The notes: generated by a model not told the origin, from the sequence alone. A stretch of 64,000 nucleotides of DNA from Pseudoips prasinana (GCA_951640165.1 OX621255.1:21922001-21986000), one strand, 5' to 3'. Positions 32,252 to 44,120 are shown, counted from the stretch's first letter. Made by a program: numbers and translations.

Positions 32252-32454
32252 ACATCTTGAAATAGCTTTTATCTATTTTTGGTCTAGCAAAACTGGTTTA
32301 GCTTTTCTGCTAGTTTAAACGTGTTGGCTGATTGTGTATATACAAAGTAAAGTTTGTTTGTGGGACATGCTCTAAATTGATTGTTTACATTTATTAGAAG
32401 ATCACGGTAAGCATAAAAAATTGGTGAAATTTTCGAACATAGAATTGGATAGAT
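32252..32454. other. unassigned spacer
   Basis: No feature recognised. Confidence 0.3.
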
Positions 32455-32590
32455 AGATAGAATAGATAGAATACTCTTTATTGTACACACTCAGGCGGAA
32501 AGAAAATACATCGGATATAATATAAAGAACATACGGTACAATGGGCGGTCTTATCGCCTTAAGCGATCTCTTCCAGACAACCTTTGGATG
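32455..32590 (-). repeat. LINE 3' end (AGAGATCGCTT family, minus)
   Basis: Complement reads GGTTGTCTGGAAGAGATCGC, GCGATAAGACCGCCCATTGT and CAATAAAGAGTATTCTATC, then a TCTATCTA tail. Confidence 0.7.
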
Positions 32591-32860
32591 GATAGGAACT
32601 GAAAGTAAAGTAAACAGTAGCAGGAGTGCAACAAATAAATTATACTAAGGAACTATGATATACTATATTGCATACCAAAAACTTAGTATGACTTCACAAT
32701 TAACGTATGTTAATAAACATATCATACACTAATTATATATACACATATCTATATCATCATATCTATCTAAATATACGTTTGACAATACATTTATGTCTTA
32801 TATTAAAATTCTAAGTATTTTAAAACTTGATTTATCTAAATATTTTTTTTATGTTTTTTT

Positions 32861-33030
32861 TATTCACGTAGACTTTAAAAAAGCGCTTGTAAATAGTCAG
32901 AACATGTTTGTAGTATTGTAGTTGTATACATTATTATTTCTAGTAACATAGATATTTTGGTAGGTACACATTGTATTGATTGTATTAAAACATTTATAAA
33001 ATTTATTTTATAACAGCAATGATATTTAAT
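32861..33030. repeat. dispersed repeat, copy 2 (partner at 6223)
   Basis: ATTCACGTAGACTTTAAAAA to the ATGATATTTA end, near identical to 6223-6375 apart from small indels. Confidence 0.7.
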
Positions 33031-33143
33031 AGTCATGTGGTTTCCGGCTTAACCGTGTGGCTTTCAGCTTAGCCGTGTGGTTTCGTCTTAGCTATGTGTA
33101 TCCCGGACCAGAAAGAGAGAGGGCTACCCCATTATAGTAGGAG

Positions 33144-33353
33144 AGCTGGCACGCATTTTTGGGTAGGTATTTGAGGCAGCACAGACTGCAGACCTGGCTG
33201 GCGGGTAGCGGGTCTAAACCAAAAAAAATTGGGGTTGGTTTAGACCCGCTACCCGCCGGCCAGGTCTGCAGTTCCGTGTTGGGGTGTGTCTGCAGAGCTA
33301 TAGGACAAGTTTTCAGCTTGCCTCAAATACCTACCCAAATATGCGTGCCAGCT
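33144..33353. mobile_element. foldback element with GC-rich inner arms
   Basis: Outer arms AGCTGGCACGCATTTTTGGG...TTGAGGCA and TGCCTCAAATACCTACCCAA...GTGCCAGCT are inverted with two mismatches. Inner arms ACTGCAGACCTGGCTGGCGG...TCTAAACC and its complement pair around AAAAAAAATTGGGG. Likely a MITE; unlike the surroundings, the inner arms are GC-rich. Confidence 0.75.
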
Positions 33354-33444
33354 GTTGGACTATTACATCCCGTGGGTGTCATAAAAGGCGATTAAGTGAT
33401 ACAGCAGGTATTCGGGCAACAGCGCAACCTGTGTACTAGCTATT

Positions 33445-33565
33445 ACTTAACTGTGGTCGCTAACTTGCATTACAAAGCGCGGTGACAACGGCAAATCCCT
33501 CCAAATGGCGACGTTTTGTAAACCTTATGGGCTATATCCAACAGTGGACGTGTCAGCCTGATGAT
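33445..33565 (+). repeat. LINE tail fragment
   Basis: GGCAAATCCCTCCAAATGGC and TATCCAACAGTGGACGTGTC with a GATGAT end, a diverged relative of the RTE-like tails. Confidence 0.5.
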
Positions 33566-33600
33566 ATAAATAATCTTGTAAAGACATACCAGTTTTAACA

Positions 33601-34235
33601 GTGAGACAGCTGTTTGTACAACTAATATTATTTAGGAGACACATTTCGCTTAGTTACAATTCGAATATTACCCGAAATAAACGCCGGTTTGAGAAAGTGT
33701 GTTCTCCTGTGAGACATAAAACGACACTAGCTGAGAGGCATTACAAAGTTATAAGTAACTCCTTATACAATAAAGTTAACAAAATCCTACATTTTTACCA
33801 TCTCAATAATCACAACTTTAAAACCAAACATAAGACATGGCTCCTAACACAAAATACTTGCAAACAGAAGAACTACTAAATTTAAGTTAACACTCCCAAA
33901 CATCGCACACAAATACACAACTTGCACCTTGTGGCACAGTCTTCTAGATTGTAGGAAACTCAACTGATCCCTAAATAAACAGGCTTGCCTAGTTTAGCGA
34001 TCAGATGGTTATAGTTATCTACTGCTCCACTATCATATATTTGTACATCATGCCTTTAGGTACAGAGCCGAGTCGGGGTGAGCCCCTCTCTGCTCGTAAC
34101 ACAGGTTAATTCCTAGCACGGGAGAGAGGTGTTTGTTCTCTCTGACTTACGGTTGTACCACTATGCAGTAGAAACTAATTTATTATAGTATAGACACATT
34201 TTATTGCAAATAAAGAATTATTATTATTATTAAAT
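33601..34235 (+). pseudogene. LINE C-terminus and 3' UTR
   Basis: 92-codon frame with RHKTTLAERHYKVISNSLYN and KVNKILHFYHLNNHNFKTKH ends at 33877-33879. The 3' UTR runs to AATAAAGAATTATTATTATT at 34212-34231. Typical end of a non-LTR element, 5' truncated. Confidence 0.65.
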
Positions 34236-34257
34236 ACAAATAAACGTCATTAATAGA

Positions 34258-34765
34258 AGTATATTATACATTATACATGTACCGCGCATCTAAACTGTAC
34301 AATCAAATAAATAAATCCGTACCGATTGCAAACTGTTCGAAGAGAGAGTGTAAAACTCAACTGCAAAAGTTCTTACTAAACCTTAATTATTCTGAACCAG
34401 AAAGCCTCCTAGAAATATTAGTGTAGAAAATAGTAAATCAAAGATATAAACATCTCTCATCTCACACACACAACACACACACACAACACACACACACACG
34501 CACACACACACACATCATACCTACGTACGTACGCATAGGTGCATAACGATCCACGCATAAACCAAAACATGCAATGTTGACAAAATCATACTGTCACTTC
34601 CTGTACTGGGGGGCCTGGAGTTCTAAAATACAGGCCAAGGCTTAGTTTAGACTCCAGATCTCCCACAAATTACAAATATACAAAATGTACTAATTGTCAA
34701 CTTAGATACTAAATCTTATGTAATTTGTGGAGATAAATAAATAAAATTTATTATTATTATTATTA
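34258..34765 (+). pseudogene. LINE C-terminus and 3' UTR
   Basis: Starts at a frame reading YRASKLYNQINKSVPIANCS, then KTQLQKFLLNLNYSEPESLL and a stop near 34424, followed by CA-rich 3' UTR and an AAATTTATTATTATTATTAT tail at 34745-34765. It stands directly behind another LINE of the same general type. Confidence 0.65.
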
Positions 34766-35193
34766 TCGTGTTAGACTTAAAAAAAATTAAAAAAAAAATT
34801 ACAAAGGTAAACGTTTTTAATATACACATAGTATTCTATACTAGTCCATGAAAGCGAGGCATCACTTGCGAATTGCCCCCGTTTAAGAACCTTATTAATC
34901 GTTGCAGTAGCCATTTGAAAACTGTGCTAGGTAATTCCACGCCTCAAAATACCTGGAAGATGCTTAATTTTTATTTTGCCTATGAATTAACACAGTAGCA
35001 TCTGGTCCCAAACTAGAAATCTTCGGTTCCCAGACAACTGATATAACACAGAATTTTTTCACACTATGCTAGTTGCTAATTTCGTAAACATTGAAATTTT
35101 AAATTTTTGATCGACATTTTCCACGAATAAAATAGTATAAATAAAATAAAAATATTTTTTTGTCCTTATTTCACAAGTAATTTTTATCTTTAG

Positions 35194-35529
35194 GTAGTTC
35201 ACCCCCAAGCTTTTGGTTTGTGCCCGAACTCCAAATTCAGAATATGTAAGTCAGTGGGGTTGGTAGAGGTAGCTCACAGACTGGCCAACTACCCAATAAC
35301 AAAGCTTGACAAACCATTCCCGTATAAATCAGTAAACAGTCTTTGTATAGAAAACAATTGTCCGACCAAACTAGATTGTCGTCGAATTCACCAGAACGTT
35401 GCGGCAAACGCAATTTGTACGTCTACGACAAATTTGCATCTATATTGTTACCAACAAACTGACATCTATAGCGACAATCAACCACTTTACCTATTGCAAA
35501 ATAAGGTTCATTTTCCCACAAAAGGGTAG
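35194..35529 (+). CDS. candidate Cys-rich terminal exon, unidentified
   Basis: An open segment of 111 codons starts right after a clear acceptor (TTTTTATCTTTAG, with an in-frame stop overlapping the AG) and ends with TAG at 35527-35529. It holds seven cysteines (residues 10, 18, 51, 56, 62, 75, 85), for example GLCPNSKFRICK, SLCIENNCPTKLDC and NLHLYCYQQTD. There is no hydrophobic run and no repeat similarity that I can see. The cysteine spacing suggests a secreted domain, but I do not recognise a family. Upstream exons were not found. It may be a pseudogene exon or chance. Confidence 0.35.
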   Translation, partial: VVHPQAFGLCPNSKFRICKSVGLVEVAHRLANYPITKLDKPFPYKSVNSLCIENNCPTKLDCRRIHQNVAANAICTSTTNLHLYCYQQTDIYSDNQPLYLLQNKVHFPTKG

Positions 35530-35771
35530 CTACGCTCATGCTGTAAGATGTATACCTCCATTTATTCCCGTCTGATAAGAGAGGCTGAGAATTTTCGGCT
35601 TTTGGGTTCTTTTAAGAAAATTTTAGAGTGTTTTGAGTGTTTTAGTTGTGTGGGGGCGAGAGTAAATGGATTTGTTTTAAGATTTGAGCTTTAAAGGTTA
35701 AAATCCTGTTATTATCTACTTCAAAGATAAGTGATAATTTACAGTTTATTTTGGAACGTCTTTATTTAATA

Positions 35772-36350
35772 CTAGTTGTGCCCCTGACTTTGTACGGATA
35801 TTTTGTAATGACTCCGTGAATGTCACATTATATCTCTAATATTTCTCATAAAACAACATTAACCTTAAATATATCCATACAAACTTCCATGCCCTATTGC
35901 CTATGGTTATTTTACACCCTTGAGGGTAAATCATTTAGAAAATTTTAATGTCATATTTGTTTATATTGAATCAACAGCCTAAAAAATAAGTTTAAAGCTT
36001 CTAGCTCTAAAAATTACGATGCTTCCATACAACTTTTCACCCCCCCCTTACAACCCCTTACAACCCTTTCGCATTAAAAAGTAGCCTATCTCTTTCAGGC
36101 TCTAGACTAACTGCGTACCAAATTTCATTTCATAGATTTTATAACGAACTCGTCCAAAGATGATAATATAAGTGCTGTATCATTTAAAAAAAGACTGAAA
36201 TAGTACGCGCGCCATTATCGCCAACAAACTGGCAACAGTTTGGCGATTTTGTTACATTGTTTTAATGTGAATAATTTAAGAGAAAATTAGGCTAAAAAAA
36301 AATTAAATCGGACTAGTCGTTTTGGCGTGAAAGCGCGATAGACAGACAGA
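35772..36350 (+). mobile_element. Lep1-like element
   Basis: Starts ACTAGTTGTGCCCCTGACTT; has the CATACAAACTTCCATGCCCT word of the 9-10 kb element, and ends with GTCGTTTTGGCGTGAAAGCG followed by GACAGACAGACAG. Confidence 0.55.
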
Positions 36351-36462
36351 CAGTGTTAGGTAATTTCGCATTTATAATATTAGTATGGATTTTTGGTTTT
36401 AGAATCTACATATTAGATTATTTTAATCCCCGACATAAAAAATGGACAGATAGTAACCTATA

Positions 36463-36900
36463 CAGGGTGGCTGAGGAATTGACGTTCAAACGCAAAATTT
36501 CGATACTTTATGATGAGGAATATCCGAATCACCCCCATGTATGTTCTAAGATGTTGTGTTTTTTTGATACTTTGAAAATTTATGAGTCCTGAGCTCAAAC
36601 CCTAATTTTGAACTTTCCAATAAATAATAATTCTAAGTCAGTTCTGCAATGATTTAGATAAATCATTCTTTTTAGGGTGTTAGGTTAAACTATGCTAATA
36701 AGTTATCACAAAAAAACAGATCCAGAAATGTTCAACAGAACGAGAAAAAAATTGAAAACTGATGTTAGGTGATATTTACGAAAAATATTATATCTTAAAA
36801 ACTACGCAAAATCGTAGAACATACATGGGGGTGATACGGATACTGCTCATCATAAAGAATCTATATTTTGAGTTTGAACGTCAACTCCTCGGCCAGCCTG
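36463..36900. mobile_element. TATA-flanked MITE, family M4, full copy
   Basis: 438 bp between TATA at 36459-36462 and TATA at 36901-36904. Ends CAGGGTGGCTGAGGAATTGA and its complement (TCAACTCCTCGGCCAGCCTG) continue as about 55-bp arms. No coding capacity. A second, deleted copy is at 44920-45275. Confidence 0.8.
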
Positions 36901-37165
36901 TATATGTATTGTCCATCTGTAGTAGTATCCTTCTTTAGTAGTATTATAGATTTTTGTTCGTCTTTCCCGAAGCCGAAGTGTATACCACACGTCGGCTTTC
37001 TCCTACAAAGTCACCGCGCTCAGGTCTCCATTTACGCGCACGGGTAGTAAGTAATTTAGTTAAGTTTATTTAATCATAATCATATGATTATGACATGATT
37101 AAGTTTATTTAAATACCGGTTCCTATGAATGGTTCCTTTAGAGACACTTAAAACTTGTACATTGC

Positions 37166-37332
37166 AAACCGGAAGACGCAGCGTGGGCAGGCCCCATACA
37201 AGATGGACCGATGATCTTATGCGGGTTGCTGGAATTCGCTGGATGCGGATAGCGTAAGACCGGCAATTGTGAAGATCTTTGGGGGAGGCGTTTGTCCAGC
37301 AGTGGACTTCTTTCGGCTGATATGATGACGAT
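37166..37332 (+). pseudogene. RTE-type LINE ORF2 C-terminus
   Basis: Encodes GRRSVGRPHTRWTDDLMRVA-like residues, then the GTTTGTCCAGCAGTGGAC tail and a GATGAC run. 5' truncated. Confidence 0.75.
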
Positions 37333-37495
37333 GAAATGGTTCATTGTACATTTTTCTTTTTTTATTACAGTTTCTAAACTACTATTCATTTACGGTACAA
37401 TGTTTTAATCCTATTATACATCCTATAACACTGATAACATAAAGAAAGGACTCGAATTAAATCCTATGTTCGAAAAATAGTTGACCGTCAAAGTA

Positions 37496-37720
37496 GTTAG
37501 ATGCTTTCACCGGTCCGTAAGCGATCGGCAAGGTTAAGCAACTAACCTCGTGGTCGGCCCATTGATGGGTGGCGACCAAAGTGGTTCAATTTCTGAGCGT
37601 CTCCGCTGTCGGTCCCGGTTGTAGTCACTAGGCAACAGTCGTTAAGCCATGTCAGAGGGCTACTGAGCGGCTTCAACATCTCTGACACTAGGGGTAACCA
37701 CTGTCCATAAGATAAGTAAG
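37496..37720 (-). repeat. dispersed repeat Z, copy 3
   Basis: TCACCGGTCCGTAAGCGATC to AGGGGTAACCACTGTCCATA, the complement of 745-975. Confidence 0.65.
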
Positions 37721-37844
37721 TAAGTCACTAGTTTGAAAGGTTTACATCTACTGATTATTACAAGACGATAATTTTTATCACACTAATATTATTGTGATAA
37801 AAATTTATTGCTCACAAACTTTCGCCTTTATAATATTACTAGCG

Positions 37845-38500
37845 GCCCGGTACGTGCTTCGCTACGTATAAGGCATAATAATAAAAAAAATGATTATTAA
37901 GTTCATTTATTCAAACAAAAAAATATTCTACATTGCTAGCTAGTAAAAACTACGATCTTACACTTTTTCAAGACTTTTTTTAAATTTTCTCTACGTACAA
38001 ACCTTCCCTGGACTTCCACGAATAATTCAAGACCAAAATTAACCAAATCGGTAGAGGCGTTGATGAGTTTTAACATTACAACGAAAAGTGGCATTGATTT
38101 TTATATATATAGATAAAGGCGAAAGTTTGTGAGTGAGTATATATTTGTTACTTCTTCACATCTAAACGGCTGGAGCGATTTTAATAAAATTTGGTATGTA
38201 GTTAGCTGATACCTAGATAGAAAGATAAATTAATATTTTAAATTAGTACTTTACGCGGAATAATGACTTATATTAGTTATTTTAGTTATTTCGCAATTGT
38301 TTATATACCTTTTTACTTTAGAGGACTCTCTTATTTTTTTGAAAATAATACGTAGCCTAGTACATTCCTCACTGATAATCTTGCTTCCTGTTGTTGAAAG
38401 AATTTTGATAGTTTAGTATTCTTTGAATTCATCTATTACCCACACAGAGGGTATAATGTATAAACTTTAACGCAGGTAATACCGTGGGGCACTGCTAGTA
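37845..38500 (+). repeat. Lep1-like pieces in tandem
   Basis: ACTAGCGGCCCGGTACGTGC to a TATATATAGAT-type end at about 38112, directly followed by AAGGCGAAAGTTTGTGAGTG and ending near ACCGTGGGGCACTGCTAGTA in inverted sense. Two pieces of the family lie back to back. Confidence 0.5.
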
Positions 38501-38802
38501 TTACAAAAAAAAAAAAACTAACGTGTAATAAATGCATGATGCATACATACATTTTGTAGAACGTTCAGTGACGAAAGCCTGTTAGTTTACAACCCGTTAA
38601 ATAATCCAATGCTAATACTATTTAAATGATAAATACATTTATAATAAGGTTACCTGTTACGTCATAATATGTCTATTCGATTAAAATACCACATCATTAA
38701 CGGCGTTACGTGCGTCATTCACGGGTAAGGTCAGCGACGCATATAACATAACAGGAACATCATTATATACGGGAACTTAATATATTAAAATACTTAATAA
38801 CA

Positions 38803-39040
38803 ATGTCCTCTTAACCGAACTTCGGTCACGGCGGCCAGTCTCAATGGAGATTAGCCATCTGCGCGCGACGTTTAATAGTGCAAAAGTGTGTGCGCAACCA
38901 CAGGGGCACTTTCTATATACATATATACCGACTCTATCATTAGCGACAAGACCGGAAAGAGGTCAGGTACAGGACGCGACGGCTTTACGTGCTCTCCGAA
39001 GCACTGGGGTATAATACCGCCAACTCCCAGACTTTGAGCT
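38803..39040 (-). repeat. SINE family B, partial copy (minus)
   Basis: TGTCCTCTTAACCGAACTTC through AGTGTGTGCGCAACC-like and CGGCTTTACGTGCTCTCCGA to CCAACTCCCAGACTTTGAGC. The tRNA head is missing. Confidence 0.7.
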
Positions 39041-39052
39041 CTAGTAAGATGT

Positions 39053-39245
39053 CTATCTATACATATAATAAAATCGTAGAAAATCAAAACTGTACATTGA
39101 ATATTTTTTTAAAAAAGATACTTGGGGCGTGATCTACAAACGATATTGAAGCCAAAAATAATGTTTTTAGAATTTTTTGCTGTTTGTCTGTTTGTCTCTA
39201 TGTATGTCCGGGCTAAACTCAAAAAGTACTGCATGGATTTAAAAA
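39053..39245 (-). repeat. Lep1-like fragment (minus)
   Basis: Complement of the right part of 25268-25578, with ATGTATGTCCGGGCTAAACT and CAAAAAGTACTGCATGGATT. Confidence 0.6.
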
Positions 39246-39468
39246 ATAGAAGTGCAACATATTTGCACAACTTTTAATGATCTTATATATTTTTAAGTGA
39301 GTTATTAAGCTTCAAATTGCTTACAACTACAAATTATTTTATAGCAAATTGTAGTCCAATCCTTAGGTAAGTCGTGCGAATCTATTGCACACCTTTTTAT
39401 TATTTAATTAACAATGCCGATTTTAGTAGCAAAAGATAAATGTCTTTTGAACAAATATAACCTGTCCA

Positions 39469-39711
39469 GGGGCTCTACCGGCTAAGTCGCCGAACTTCGA
39501 TTTCTTAAATGGCCTTCATATAAATAAAGGTTAAGAATTACTTAATCAATCGTTAAATCGGCTTCCATGAGCACATATGACGTCATAAATGGTCCAGAAT
39601 CGATTGTCAACGTTGAAGCCGATTTAACGATTGATTAAGTCATTTTTAACCTTTATTTATTTGAACGCCATTTGCGAAATCGATGTTCGACGACTTAGCC
39701 GGTAGAGCCCC
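39469..39711 (+). mobile_element. palindromic MITE, family M2, copy 3
   Basis: GGGGCTCTACCGGCTAAGTC to GACTTAGCCGGTAGAGCCCC is a perfect 20-bp terminal inversion; inner arms CAATCGTTAAATCGGC and GCCGATTTAACGATTG surround the ATGACGTCATAAATGG centre. Best preserved copy. Confidence 0.85.
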
Positions 39712-40169
39712 AGAGTCCACATCCCTTAAACAAACTTTCATCCTTAACGTGTAGCGATATTAGTAAGTTAAACTTGCTGACTGTACCTACGTTATACATA
39801 ACTGTAGTGAATACATAAGCATACGTCATAATGACGTCAGACCTAAAAATGTGTCCAATGACCTCCAAATTGCGTGTGTAATGTAACAGGTGAGACTATG
39901 TTAATAGACTCACTTTACCACAAATCACCTGTTTTGTACATAGATGATATATGACGATAAATGAATTCATAATGTCATATAAAAGCATCAACGTGATTAT
40001 CTTCAGCAAAAACATGTTGTTATATGGCAATGAATGTATGTAATGGCACAAGGAATTGCTTAAGGTAGTAACGATATTTTATGTGAAACACATACAATAA
40101 ATTTTTGAAAGATAAAACACGAGTTTAATTAATTAAATTTTTTAGACAATGCGGACAGAAATCCTTTGG
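39712..40169. other. unassigned sequence
   Basis: No exon or repeat recognised. Confidence 0.3.
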
Positions 40170-40350
40170 TAAAGTCCTACTAATATTATATATGAGAAAG
40201 TTTGTGAGTACGGATTGTAGTTACACTTTCACGCAAAAACTACCGAACAGATTTTGTTAACCTTTGTAGTAATGTAGTTTGTATATTCGAATAACACATA
40301 GGCTATAAGTTTAATGCCGATGGAACCGCGGATTTTCTAGCAATATGGCA
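40170..40350 (-). repeat. Lep1-like fragment
   Basis: CCTACTAATATTATATATGA, AGAAAGTTTGTGAGTACGG and ATAACACATAGGCTATAAGT are family words. Confidence 0.5.
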
Positions 40351-42079
40351 AGTGATGCAGTTAATAGAGTAGACAAATGGCAATGAATATAGATGAAAGC
40401 ACAGGGAATCACTATTAATATTTTATGTCAATCCACTAAAATTAATGTCATAGCCTCTTAAACTTTTGGATCTTGCTATTGATCTTCTAGTGCCATTTGA
40501 CAATGTCTCTCTTTAGTTATTATAGTATTTTTTTTAATTATTAGATTATTGAATAGTTTACGCTATAGTGTGATATTAACCAATCATATGTATTAGCAGA
40601 GTCGAATACATCATAATGTGTGTACCTTATTTAATACACCTACCACCTACCACCTAACCTATATTATTAATATATAGAATCGAAAATTTCTCTTCTCTTT
40701 CATCCCCAACCCAAATCTTACATCCCATCGAAGGAATCTATACAATTTTAGTATTATTCTTATAAAGTGATATTATTTTTTACTATTACTTAATTATAAC
40801 TTTAACGCTTTTAATTATTTGTTATTTTTTTATCCGTAACAAGGAAAAATAAAATAAAATCTATTAATCTTATCTAGTTAAAAATAATCGTTATTGGGTC
40901 AACCGTAATGTTATTTTTTAACTTTTTTCGTTTACAGTCCTAGTAGAGTCCGATATTGATATCGGCCTCTATACGAAGATATATATCTTCGTATTTGGTT
41001 TTCAATGGTTTTCAAAGCCAGATGGCAGTAGCTTTGTAAAGTCAGAGTTCCAGTACTTTTAAGTTTTATTCTCTTTAATGAATCAAGCACCTTTCAATCT
41101 CGTACCAAAAGTGTTTCATTTTTTATTTGTTTATGCTCACCACTCACCCTGCAGGTGGTGTTATTGTAAGGTAGTGTGGAATGCGGATGGTTTTTGTTCT
41201 AAATTATAAATAGGTCAGTTCCTATTCATAATAGAATGGCTGTCATACCTTTTTTTTGTAAATTTTGTTTATATACTAATATTATAAAGAGGTAACGTTT
41301 CTGAGTTGGTGAGTTTTTGACGTTGTAATGGGTAATCTCTGAATCTACTGAACCTATTTACAAAATTATTTCACCAATAGAAAGCTACGTTATTGTGGAG
41401 TGTGAGTGGCTATAAAAAATTCCAAAATTAATAACGCATCTTTACTTAATCTTGAATAATGTAATCCAAGTTGCGGACAAACGAGCAGGAGGAACAATAT
41501 TTATAACGCGGAATGAAGGGCACTGCTGTAGTAGTAGTAGTAGTAGTAGTAGTGCACAAGTGTTGTATAATTTAGTGAAATAAAATTATTATAATTATAA
41601 TTTGATGTGAACCTCAGATGTGAGGTTTAGAAACAGAGTCAATAAAACACTTATCATGCTTTAATACATTTACGTTTATTTCGATTCATATTTTTTTTTA
41701 TTTAATAGCAAGGCAAACGAGCGAAGTATTAGACTTAAAGTACTTAAGCATAGTTTCTCCAAATAATGTTTTAAACGAAATATCTACCTACAGTTAAACA
41801 GAGATGGCAGCACTGAATCCATACTTTCACCTAACCAAATTGGGGGGGTGCAAATGAAGTTGGTTGTAAACTCCGCCACAAAAATGGGGACTGTTTAGTT
41901 TTACGCTAAGGCAGTGTGTCTGTAAGTATATCAGTCTCTCATTATCATCGTAACTCTAAATCTAGTTTAATCTGAATCAGTAGAATTTTTATAAGAAATG
42001 CAAGGGCAGTAATTCACAAGTTACAGTTCTTTTCCACAGTAGTTTTAATGGTGTCCCACTTGAAGATACAACCATTCAC
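40351..42079. other. unassigned, with small palindromes and a microsatellite
   Basis: Contains a perfect 24-bp palindrome at 40971-40994, a Lep1-like scrap at about 41275-41440 and a TAG trinucleotide run at about 41529-41553. No exon recognised. Confidence 0.4.
40971..40994. repeat. perfect 24-bp palindrome
   Basis: ATACGAAGATAT followed at once by its complement; directly preceded by a second self-complementary word, CGATATTGATATCG. Confidence 0.7.
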
Positions 42080-42265
42080 ATTACATTACTATTATAAAGG
42101 CGAAAGTTTATGAGTGTGTGTGTATGTTTGTTAAGTACTTCTTCACGTTTAAATGTCTGGAGCAATATTAATAAAAAATGTTATGGAGATACCTGACACC
42201 TTGGATTCCACAAAGGCTATAAAATAAAGTTTAACGCGGGTAAAACCGCGGGGCACAGATAGTAA
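42080..42265 (-). repeat. Lep1-like fragment
   Basis: ATTATAAAGGCGAAAGTTTA at the left and ACCGCGGGGCACAGATAGTA at the right. Confidence 0.5.
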
Positions 42266-42962
42266 AGTATAAAAAGTATACATGGTTAAGGTTGTAATGT
42301 TCGAACTGCTGTAGGTGTTGAGGATAATCATTTTATTACAACGAAACAAATCAGTACTGCCTACCTTAATACTCAACATCTAGTAACCTGCCTACGTTGA
42401 CATTTTGTTACAGAGTACCAAACTAGGCCAATAATATGACAATAAAAAAATAATAAGACAAGTAAATAATATAAAAACAAAACATATCTTTAATTATAAT
42501 ATAATTTCAATGGTGTGTCACTTGAAGATTTGCTGACAATTCTGTCCTGTTCACAACTGAACTACCTAAATTAAATGTTATTGTATCTCTCTCTAATATA
42601 GTGCGTACGAAAAGAACAGGGCATGCCTAGAACTCCAACTCAGTCAAACTTTATACAAACTTACTTATTATGCGCACCGGGAGAATCTACTATTAGGCGA
42701 AAAGGTTCTAACATGCCGCCATTTTGAGTCAGGATTTCGCTCCAAAACCAAATTGACACAACTAAAGGTGCATTGTCTTTGATAAAAAATAGGTTAAAAA
42801 GCAAATGCAATTAGATTAAAATTAAGTGGTACTGCATTGAATCTGGGCTTGTTTTAATCCCACCTCTGTCAGGATAGAACTCTAACCTATTACTAATATA
42901 TCAACAAATCCACCACCACCTCTAAATGTCTGCTCATCTAAACTAATGTATGCTATAATTGT

Positions 42963-43085
42963 TCAAATATATATCGCTTCTTTGATGTCATACTTCAATA
43001 TGGGATTAAATGTTTTATTCTTCAATTGCGCCTCGCTGTCCTCCATTTTATAGCCCCATAGAATCATGGCTTCCTTGCACACCGT
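42963..43085 (-). CDS. carbohydrate sulfotransferase-like, exon 4 (C-terminus)
   Basis: Last coding exon, 123 nt, phase 0, after acceptor GTTATTTTTAG. Residues 260-299: TVCKEAMILWGYKMEDSEAQ, then LKNKTFNPILKYDIKEAIYI and TGA at 42965-42963. The C-x-AM-x-x-(W)GY motif is the standard end of Golgi carbohydrate sulfotransferases of the CHST1/3/5 type. Found by following the reading phase from exon 3. Confidence 0.85.
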   Translation of the reverse strand, partial: TVCKEAMILWGYKMEDSEAQLKNKTFNPILKYDIKEAIYI

Positions 43086-43149
43086 CTAAAAATAACAATT
43101 AAATAAACATTTGGCTCGAAATAAGCAAAATATGCGTGCGTATGCGTAA

Positions 43150-43195
43150 ATGGGGGAATCGAAACCAAAACCCTAACGGAGGGGTTTTGGTTTCG
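43150..43195. repeat. small hairpin
   Basis: CGAAACCAAAACCC and GGGTTTTGGTTTCG pair around a seven-base loop. Confidence 0.6.
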
Positions 43196-43889
43196 ACTCC
43201 CGAACAGGAAAAGGATTTAAACTAAAATAAAAAAATGGTTATTTTCACACAAAACAAATAATTTAGAAAGTTGTAGTTCCTGATTCCCAAACTAAGTAAA
43301 CTTGGATCTTGGGAATCAGGGCACTCTCCTTAACGTACTAAATTAATTTGTGTAAAACTTGTGTTGAGGTTGATCCTTTATTTCTGAGTTTTATTTCTCT
43401 AGTGCGAGCTTTGGCTGTAAAAAACAAAAGTATTAAGTGCGGGGAGGTAAAAGTCAAGTGACTATAGCCCTTCAAGTGCTGTGAGTAAGGTGAGGTGCGT
43501 GTTAATTAACAACTATGGCAATAAAAATTTAACATCAAATTAATTTAAACATACCAGTGACAATCAACACAGTCATGAACATCAACACAGTACTAATGCA
43601 TAATTATTTAAGTAACTTAATTAAATGTTATATATTCGGCATATTTTTTTTCGCGAACATAATTGTTTATCGATACTATTTTATAAAACGAACTTCCACT
43701 ATGCTTAGTAAAGTTGCATCCTCCAAACCAACAAAATGCAATAAGAAGAAAGTAAACGGATTTATGTCGGCACAACACAAAAGAAAATACATATACGTAA
43801 AAAGAAAACCTAAATTAAAAGGTTCATAACTATACAGAGAAGCACAGCTATTTCTTGCATGCTCTGCCAAAAAGATTTCCAACTCAACA

Positions 43890-44120
43890 GTTCCACTGGT
43901 TCATCATCATCATCATCATAAACAGCTGTAAGAAGGACACTGCAGGACAAAAGCCTCCCACAAGAATCATCTTCGGGGGATATGCCGTAATCGCCACGCT
44001 TGGCGATAGCTATATGATGGTCTTTGTACTCAAAAAGAAGCTCCTGCTTGTCTTCTGGTAGTAATCCCCTCGGGTCGACTTTTATGATCCCCACAGGAAG
44101 AGATGATATTCTGATATTCG
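43890..44120 (-). repeat. LINE-related repeat fragment (minus)
   Basis: CACTGCAGGACAAAAGCCTC, ATGCCGTAATCGCCACGCTT and AATCCCCTCGGGTCGACTTT match 49978-50240. The long minus-strand open frame over it (43810-44187) is a by-product of the repeat. Confidence 0.6.

Noticed and set aside
34458..34520. CA-rich stretch as a regulatory element
   Set aside because: Simple repeat in a LINE 3' UTR, as also seen at 7720-7780 and 26108-26130.
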